Of a stretch of 64,000 bases of DNA, positions 58,520 through 64,000 are shown piece after piece. The notes under the pieces were generated by a model. It ran no database searches, was not told the DNA's origin, and saw nothing but the letters and a program-made list of their open reading frames with translations. Positions within the stretch are counted from its first letter, which is position 1. Each line of letters starts with the position of its first letter. A program made the position numbers and the translations under genes. Source of the DNA: Parasponia andersonii (Eukaryota; Streptophyta; Magnoliopsida; Rosales; Cannabaceae); assembly GCA_002914805.1 (NCBI GenBank), contig JXTB01000083.1:682119-746118 (forward strand). Reading direction: 5' to 3'.

Positions 58520-59980
58520 TTGAGAATGACAACGAGAAGCACACGGTCTGATGCTGAAGAGAGCTCCTCGGAAGCATGACCCAGCTTGGAGCAAAAGCTG
58601 GGCCAGATACTTGCAGCCTTGACAAAAGCAAACAAGAAGGCGAAAATGGCTCACGAAGCTATCATGGGCCTATAGGACGAGGTCGCCGAAGTCCGTAGAG
58701 ATAATATTTGCCTTGAAGGGTTATTGGCGAGCAAAGCTAGAAGAGAATAGAGGGATAAATTCGACGAAGAGATCCAGCAAGAATTTAGAGTACAATAACC
58801 AACGATAGGAGAAATCCCTGCACCAGCCAGGTTACAAATACAAGAAGGACAACAAAGTCACACAAGGTACTCCTAGATGGGAGCAACGACAGATAGGAAA
58901 TACCTAAGAAATCTTGAAAGTATGTCTCTTAATTGGAAGTAAGAAATGATGGCAAAACTCAATAAAAGATTCGGGACCCATCATGGTCAGAATCCTGCTA
59001 ACCTAACAGAGCAAGCCGTGCGAGGAATCAGCTGAATAGTATTTACCAACTGGATTCAGCTAGAGCACAAGATGAAGGACTTCACGGCCCCAACAATCAA
59101 GCTATTCGAAGGAAAAATAGACCCCCATTAACCATATCTACCAGTTTTAGCATAAGATGGCCTTAAAAACCAAAAACGTGGCCATAATGTGTAAAGTCTT
59201 CTCCACCACCTTGGCACGGCCAGCCCTAACGTGGTTTAGGCAGCTCCCAGAGAAATTTATAAATGGATTTGAAGACTTTTGCAAATTGTTCCTGAAACAG
59301 TATGCAAACGCGAGGAAGCAGTAGAAGAAATGCAAGATCTGGATTGTTTGGAATAATCTGCAGACAAATCTACGAGGGAATACTTGTCTCAATGTTTGGA
59401 TACAATGTCTCAAATATATGATACCGATTTAATCCAAGCTGCAAGCTCTTTTGTCAGAGGTCTGCAACCGAGCTCCATGTTGTCAGATCATCTACTCTTA
59501 AATCTACCATACGATATTTTTGATGTATTAGCAAAGTAGGAAGGAGTCTTTAGGGTGTTGGAGAGCTATCAAAAGGCACCCAAAGCTTCTGTAGCGATAA
59601 TGACGATACCAGCACAGACCCCAACCACAAAAAGAGTAAAAAGGCTGTGTAGACCTAAGAGCTATCTTTAAAGCAGACAACCACGGGCTAAGCCAGCCAT
59701 GAAGGGGACAAATGGAGAAAAAGATTCAAAGACCATCTATCCAAGTTTGAGCTCAATACAACAATCGATATAATATTCCTCCACAATAAAGACAAAGGCA
59801 ATTTTAAAGATCCCCTTAGTCCGACATCCTAGATCACATGAAAAACATAAATAAATTCTACCAATTTCATAAAAACTATGGTCATAACACCATTCATTGT
59901 CGTAGCCTTTACGAGCAGATAATGATAGCCATTCAAGCTGGAAAGCTAAAGCAATACGTAAAAGCGAGTTGAAGTCAGTT
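58520..59980 (+). pseudogene. Tat gag remnant
   Basis: Translation gives LGQILAALTKANKKAKMAHE and a coiled-coil-like acidic region, then FTAPTIKLFEGKIDPH (about 59080-59127) and STREYLSQCLDTMSQIYDTD (about 59360-59420). It continues with AASSFVRGLQPSSMLSD. These match the Tat gag core in order. Stops and frameshifts are numerous. Confidence 0.65.
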
Positions 59981-60164
59981 CAAAGAGGGTGCCGCTGGAC
60001 AAGATAAGGGCAAGCATACCCAAGGTTTGAGATCTGGAGAACTGCTTATAAGGATAATGCCGATGACAGTGGGCAAACCAGAACTAATCCAAAGCCAAGA
60101 GAGAAAGGCAAAGCTACAGAAGAGGATCCAGGAAAGGGTGAAATGCTTGAACAGGTTAGGACAG

Positions 60165-60480
60165 ATTGACTCTTCAATGATAGGAAGTATTCTGGTCGAC
60201 GGTGGCAGTAGCGTTGACGTACTGTTCCTCAGTACCTTTGAAAACATGGGTTTGGATCGGAACGTGTTGAGGCCAACCTATCAACCCATATTTACTTTCA
60301 ATAATAGCAAGGTCAGCTCCTTGGGTATCATAATGCTGAAGGTTTCTACTACTGAGAGATGCCGAGATGTGGACTTTATCGTCATTAACTGTCAATCCTC
60401 TTTTAAAACCATTATAGGAAGAGGATGGATTCATGTTATGCATAGAGTCGCGTCAACTCTCCACCAAGTCTTGAAATGCT
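60165..60480 (+). pseudogene. Tat protease remnant
   Basis: ILVDGGSSVDVLFLSTF at about 60190-60240 keeps the aspartic protease motif D-G-G-S-S. Blocks resembling MLKVSTTERCRDVDFIVIN and IIGRGWIH follow, as in Tat proteases (ILGRPWLH). The frame ends at a stop at 60480. Confidence 0.75.
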
Positions 60481-60659
60481 AGTCAAAGGACGGGACTTAC
60501 ATAATAGATATCAAAGGCAACCAAGCTTCTACGAAGAAATGTTTTCTGACTCCTTTGAAGTAGGTCGGGGAGACGATAAACGCCCCGGTAGAAGACAAAT
60601 AACAATTAAAATATCACTTGCTAGCATATATGTAGTAGATCGAAGAAGATTCTGAAAAG

Positions 60660-61620
60660 CTGGGTACCATGATTGAAGAGCTGTTAGCGATCCTTTTGGA
60701 GAAATCAAACCCAAGGAAAACAGTCTTGGTTGGAGTCCTATTACCAGAGGAAGAAAGGAATAAGCTAATGGAATTCTTAAGGCAACACAAGGACATCTTT
60801 GCGTGGTCTCACAATGATATGCTCAAGATAGATCCTGTACACACCTGCCACCGGTTGAACATCGACCCTAATTTTCCTCAAATAAGGCAAAAACCTAGGA
60901 GATTTGTACTAGAGAATAGCAGAGCTATTAATAAAGAAGTAGAAAAGCTGATGGAGAATGGCCTTGTAGAGGAATGCGTATACCCTCGTTGGGTCTCCGA
61001 CTTAGTAGTGGTAAAAAAGAAGAATGGGGACGACCAGACTTGTATAGATTTTACCAACCTAAACAAAGCCTATCCAAAAGATAGTTTTCCTTTGCCGAAG
61101 GTCAAGCAGACAGTTTTCTTTTAATAGAATGAATTTTTTGGACGTTTACTCTGGGTATAATTAGATCTCGTTGTACAATAAAGATCAAGTCCATACCATA
61201 TTCATCCTAGAGTGAGGTTTGTATTGCCACAAGTGGATGTAATTTGGCCTAAAAAATGTAATAGTAACCTACCAAAGGCTTATGAATAAGATGTTCACTT
61301 AGTTACTAGAAAAAACGATAGAAGTCTACATCGACGATATGATTGTAAAAAGTAAAGAAGCTATAGACCACCTAGGACATTTGGACGAATGCTTCTGAAT
61401 TTTAAGACATTACCAAATGCATCTGAACTTGAAAAAATGTGCCTTTGAGTATCCTTTGACTAGTTCCTGGGACACATAATGAGCAAAAGAGGCATTGAAA
61501 CTAATTCCACTCAGTTGTCTTCGATTGCGGACATACAAAGACCCATGACAGTCAGAAAAGTTCAGCATTTGACCGGAAAAATCACAGCACTTATTCGGTT
61601 TGTCTGTAAGATGTCCAATC
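60660..61620 (+). pseudogene. Tat reverse transcriptase remnant
   Basis: The open part (60669-61124) reads FLRQHKDIFAWSHNDML, CHRLNID, LVEECVYPRWVSDLVVVKKK and TCIDFTNLNKAYPKDSFPLP. After a frameshift the catalytic YIDDM remains at 61327-61341 (EVYIDDMIVKSKEAIDHLGH). A KKGIxxNP-like segment reads SKRGIETN. Several stops separate the blocks. Confidence 0.82.
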
Positions 61621-61639
61621 GGTGTTAGCCATTCTTCCA

Positions 61640-62520
61640 GTGTATCAAGAAAGGTTCATCGGTTGCTTGGGGGGAAGAACAGGATAAGACATTGACACTT
61701 AAAGAATACTTAAGCCACTCTCTCATCCTGTCTTCACTAAAAGAAGGACAATGCTTGTACGTATATCTGGCAATATCCGAGATGGTGGTCAGTGTGGTAC
61801 TGTTCATTGAAGAGGAAGCCAAATAGAAGCCCGTGTTTTATACAAGTCAGACACTGCTGGACGTAGAAACACAATATAGCATGGCCAAAAAATTAGTTTT
61901 GGCTCTGGTAAATGCAAAGAAGAGGTTGAGACAGTACTTCGAAGCACATCCGATCATGGTATACACAAATTTTCCCATCTAACAGATTCTGGCTAAGCCA
62001 GATTTGTCGAGATGCCTGACCAAATGGGCTATCGAGTTGCAAACATATGACATCGAGTACTAGACTTGGGTGGGTAAGAAATGACAGGTTATAGAGGACT
62101 TCCTAAATTCAATCCTTTGTAGACCTAAAAGACCCATCACAGATGCCTCCAGCTCCGAAAAACTCAACTTGGATGCTTTACATCAATAGATCCACGAATA
62201 CCTCCGGGTCTGGTATCAGGATAATCTTGCAGACCCCCGCAGAGCTCAAGATAGAAAGAGCTCTGAGGCTTAGGTTCAAGGTAACCAACAACTAAGCGGA
62301 ATACAAAGCACTGCTCCAGGGTCTAGATCTGGGTACCCATTTCAGGGTGGGAAGTATTATAATGAGAATTGATTCACAGCTGATAATGGGCTAGATAAAA
62401 GGAGACTTCGAGGTAAAGGAGCCAAGGCTACACAAGTATTTCTCTAAGGAAGTGTGACAGATATTTTTATAGCACTATCCTTCTAAATGATTCATCGAAA
62501 AAATGGATAAAGACTAATTA
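61640..62520 (+). pseudogene. Tat RNase H remnants
   Basis: The gypsy RNase H is visible as VFYTSQTLLDVETQYSM and KKLVLALVNAKKRLRQYFEA (about 61833-61950). LSRCLTKWAIELQTYDIEY follows at about 62005-62060. A very degraded second RNase H may lie at 62160-62450 (AEYKALLQGLDLGTHF near 62298-62345, frame-shifted). Recognisable similarity ends near 62520. Confidence 0.65.
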
Positions 62521-63289
62521 AAGGCATAACTAGGGTCTACTAGTTGGAAATAAACCCAAATAAATTATGTAAAGAAATATATAAAAAAAAATGAGGCACT
62601 CTGTACATAAAAATATTAATTGAGGCCAATTATTATTTATTAATACTTAATTTACAATACACATGATTGGCAAGGACCAAAATCTTGACGACTTTACTTT
62701 TTGGGAGAAGGTTTGTGACGAACTTGCTGGGACACATCAGAATGATAATGCCCTATCTGCTACCGATAAGAGCCAAGCCTAGACCTCTTCTTCAGTAATG
62801 ATGGATCTAAGCAAGAATTGACCAACCCCTGAAGTTGGTTCCTGGCACGATTTTATTTGAGATCAGAAAAGTCTAACTATACACATGGATCAAATTCTGT
62901 TAAGAGAAGCCATGAGAGTTATTACATATCCTCGATACTCGGTGAACTGAAACTCAAGTCCCAACTTCTAGAGTTAATATTGTTAATCATAGTGTGGAGA
63001 GGAATTACTAATAATTCCAAATCATATACAATTTGGCTAGGCCCAAAGTTCGGCCTAATCGCTGACAAAGGAATGACATCATATATGATATCCGACTTTG
63101 ACTAGAAATATAAGCAATGGAAAGAGAAAGACAAAATCAGAATAAGCAACCATATGTCAGTTTTATTACTTAAATAAATTGTTATAATAAGGGTCAGCTT
63201 TATAGTACACAACTTGTATTTTACAAATATATAGAGGTGTAAGGGTCCTTAATTACCTATAATAAGGGGAGGGATGCGAGGATCAATAC
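62521..63289. other. unassigned element interior
   Basis: No integrase or other domain found. The open frame at 62857-63105 has no family resemblance. This is probably decayed internal DNA of the Tat element. Confidence 0.35.
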
Positions 63290-63590
63290 TCATATCAGTT
63301 TCAACAGGGGTGGTGCATCAGGCTTAGACTCATCATTAGATAGAATAATTGCATTCAGTTCAACACCAGTTGAAGTTCCAAGAGTAGACTGACCCTCAAA
63401 AATATCCATGGCTTACTCTGGTAGAACAAAGGCAAGTATTACTTCCTTGTCAACTAGGGCAGATGTCAAAAGCCCATCATTCTCTTCGTTGAGCATTCTT
63501 AGTATATTAGTATGGTACACGATGTTAACTTCGTCTCCCAGCTATTGCATGTAGTACCCAATAGAGTAGTGGTCCCTCTCGATACTTTTC
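63290..63590 (-). pseudogene. possible end of a Tat antisense ORF
   Basis: Minus-strand translation gives SIGYYMQ, VNIVYHTNILRMLNEENDGL, DKEVILAFVLPE and DESKPDAPPLLKLI, then a stop. Its position and acidic/Pro-rich end resemble the antisense ORF terminus of Tat elements. Similarity is weak. Confidence 0.35.
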
Positions 63591-63603
63591 TACTCATCAA
63601 ACT

Positions 63604-64000
63604 TGTCACGACCCAAAACCCGGGCTAGTGGCAAAAGGAGAATTTCACTTGGTGGGAAATTCCTTAATTTATTTGAAAAGTGTCAAAGTTTTAGTTTTTA
63701 TAAAATCAGTCCATTTAAATAAAAACATTTGGAATTCCATCCCGTGAACCACTCCCACAGTTCGTATACACCACTAAACCTAGATTGAATGATCACCTAA
63801 AAACATGAAATTAATTTTAAAACCCATCATCATCATCATCCACCACAGATATCCAATAACAGGAAGGCATGCATAAGTTTACAGACAATTTGAAAGCAGT
63901 AATCCTGGTTCTATGCTAACACAAAAATCCAAATAGTCCAAAGACTATGATCTCAAACTTCTAGCATTACCAAGAGGCGAACTGCAATCAGGATGGCTTC
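63604..64000. repeat. start of an unclassified repeat (TGTCACGACCC terminus)
   Basis: TGTCACGACCCAAAACCCGG begins at 63604. TGTCACGACCC-type starts are common in plant LTR and other dispersed repeats, from memory. The rest runs out of the window and no coding sequence is visible. A (CAT)n run lies at about 63827-63841. Confidence 0.3.

Larger units (their letters stand above)
58418..63600 (+). mobile_element. second Tat-type gypsy element, degenerate, integrase missing
   Basis: A primer binding site is followed by gag, protease, reverse transcriptase and RNase H remnants on the plus strand. The sequence breaks off near 62520, before the second RNase H is complete and without integrase. Minus-strand sequence resembling the end of a Tat antisense ORF appears at about 63290-63590. 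The domain order and primer site match the Tat element at 14127-26955. Stops are frequent. Confidence 0.75.

Overview
The window is nuclear DNA of a flowering plant, most likely a eudicot. It is AT-rich and carries intron-containing genes for plant-specific families (a FMO1-type flavin monooxygenase, plastid peroxiredoxin Q, an RBOH NADPH oxidase). The rest is mostly decayed plant Ty1/copia, Ty3/gypsy Tat-type and LINE retrotransposons, plus MITEs and (TA)n tracts. Two single N positions (37572, 56851) suggest a draft assembly.

Layout. 1-1981: the right end of a copia element with a gag remnant and a 3' LTR. 1982-5680: gene-free DNA with small inverted and tandem repeats. 5681-10775: a complete but degenerate copia element on the minus strand with both LTRs. 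10776-12644: AT-rich repeated DNA. 12645-30103: one old LINE broken into three pieces by a Tat-type gypsy element (14127-26955) and by a solo copia-type LTR (27458-29323). The Tat element is itself interrupted inside its antisense ORF by a further insertion (about 22107-23732). 30104-38600: gene-free DNA with several MITEs, including three copies of a family lying in (TA)n arrays.

38600-56400 is the gene island. It holds an FMO1-like gene (+, 5 exons, 519 aa), peroxiredoxin Q (-, 4 exons, 213 aa), a 1.25 kb foldback element, a small single-pass membrane protein gene (+, 2 exons, 96 aa) and an RBOHE-like NADPH oxidase (-, 14 exons, 951 aa). All four gene models keep frame across every junction. 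From 57.0 kb to the end the window returns to retrotransposon DNA: a second, integrase-less Tat element on the plus strand (PBS at 58.42 kb) and the start of another repeat at 63.60 kb.

Functionally, the island joins three redox proteins: an apoplastic superoxide producer (RBOH), a flavin monooxygenase of the systemic-immunity clade, and a chloroplast peroxide scavenger. FMO1 and RBOHE are also near neighbours in Arabidopsis as I remember it (At1g19250 and At1g19230), which suggests conserved microsynteny. I see no wholly new system. The most unusual structures are the nested transposons, the (TA)n-associated MITE family and the long foldback hairpin. Boundaries of degraded elements are approximate and were read by eye.
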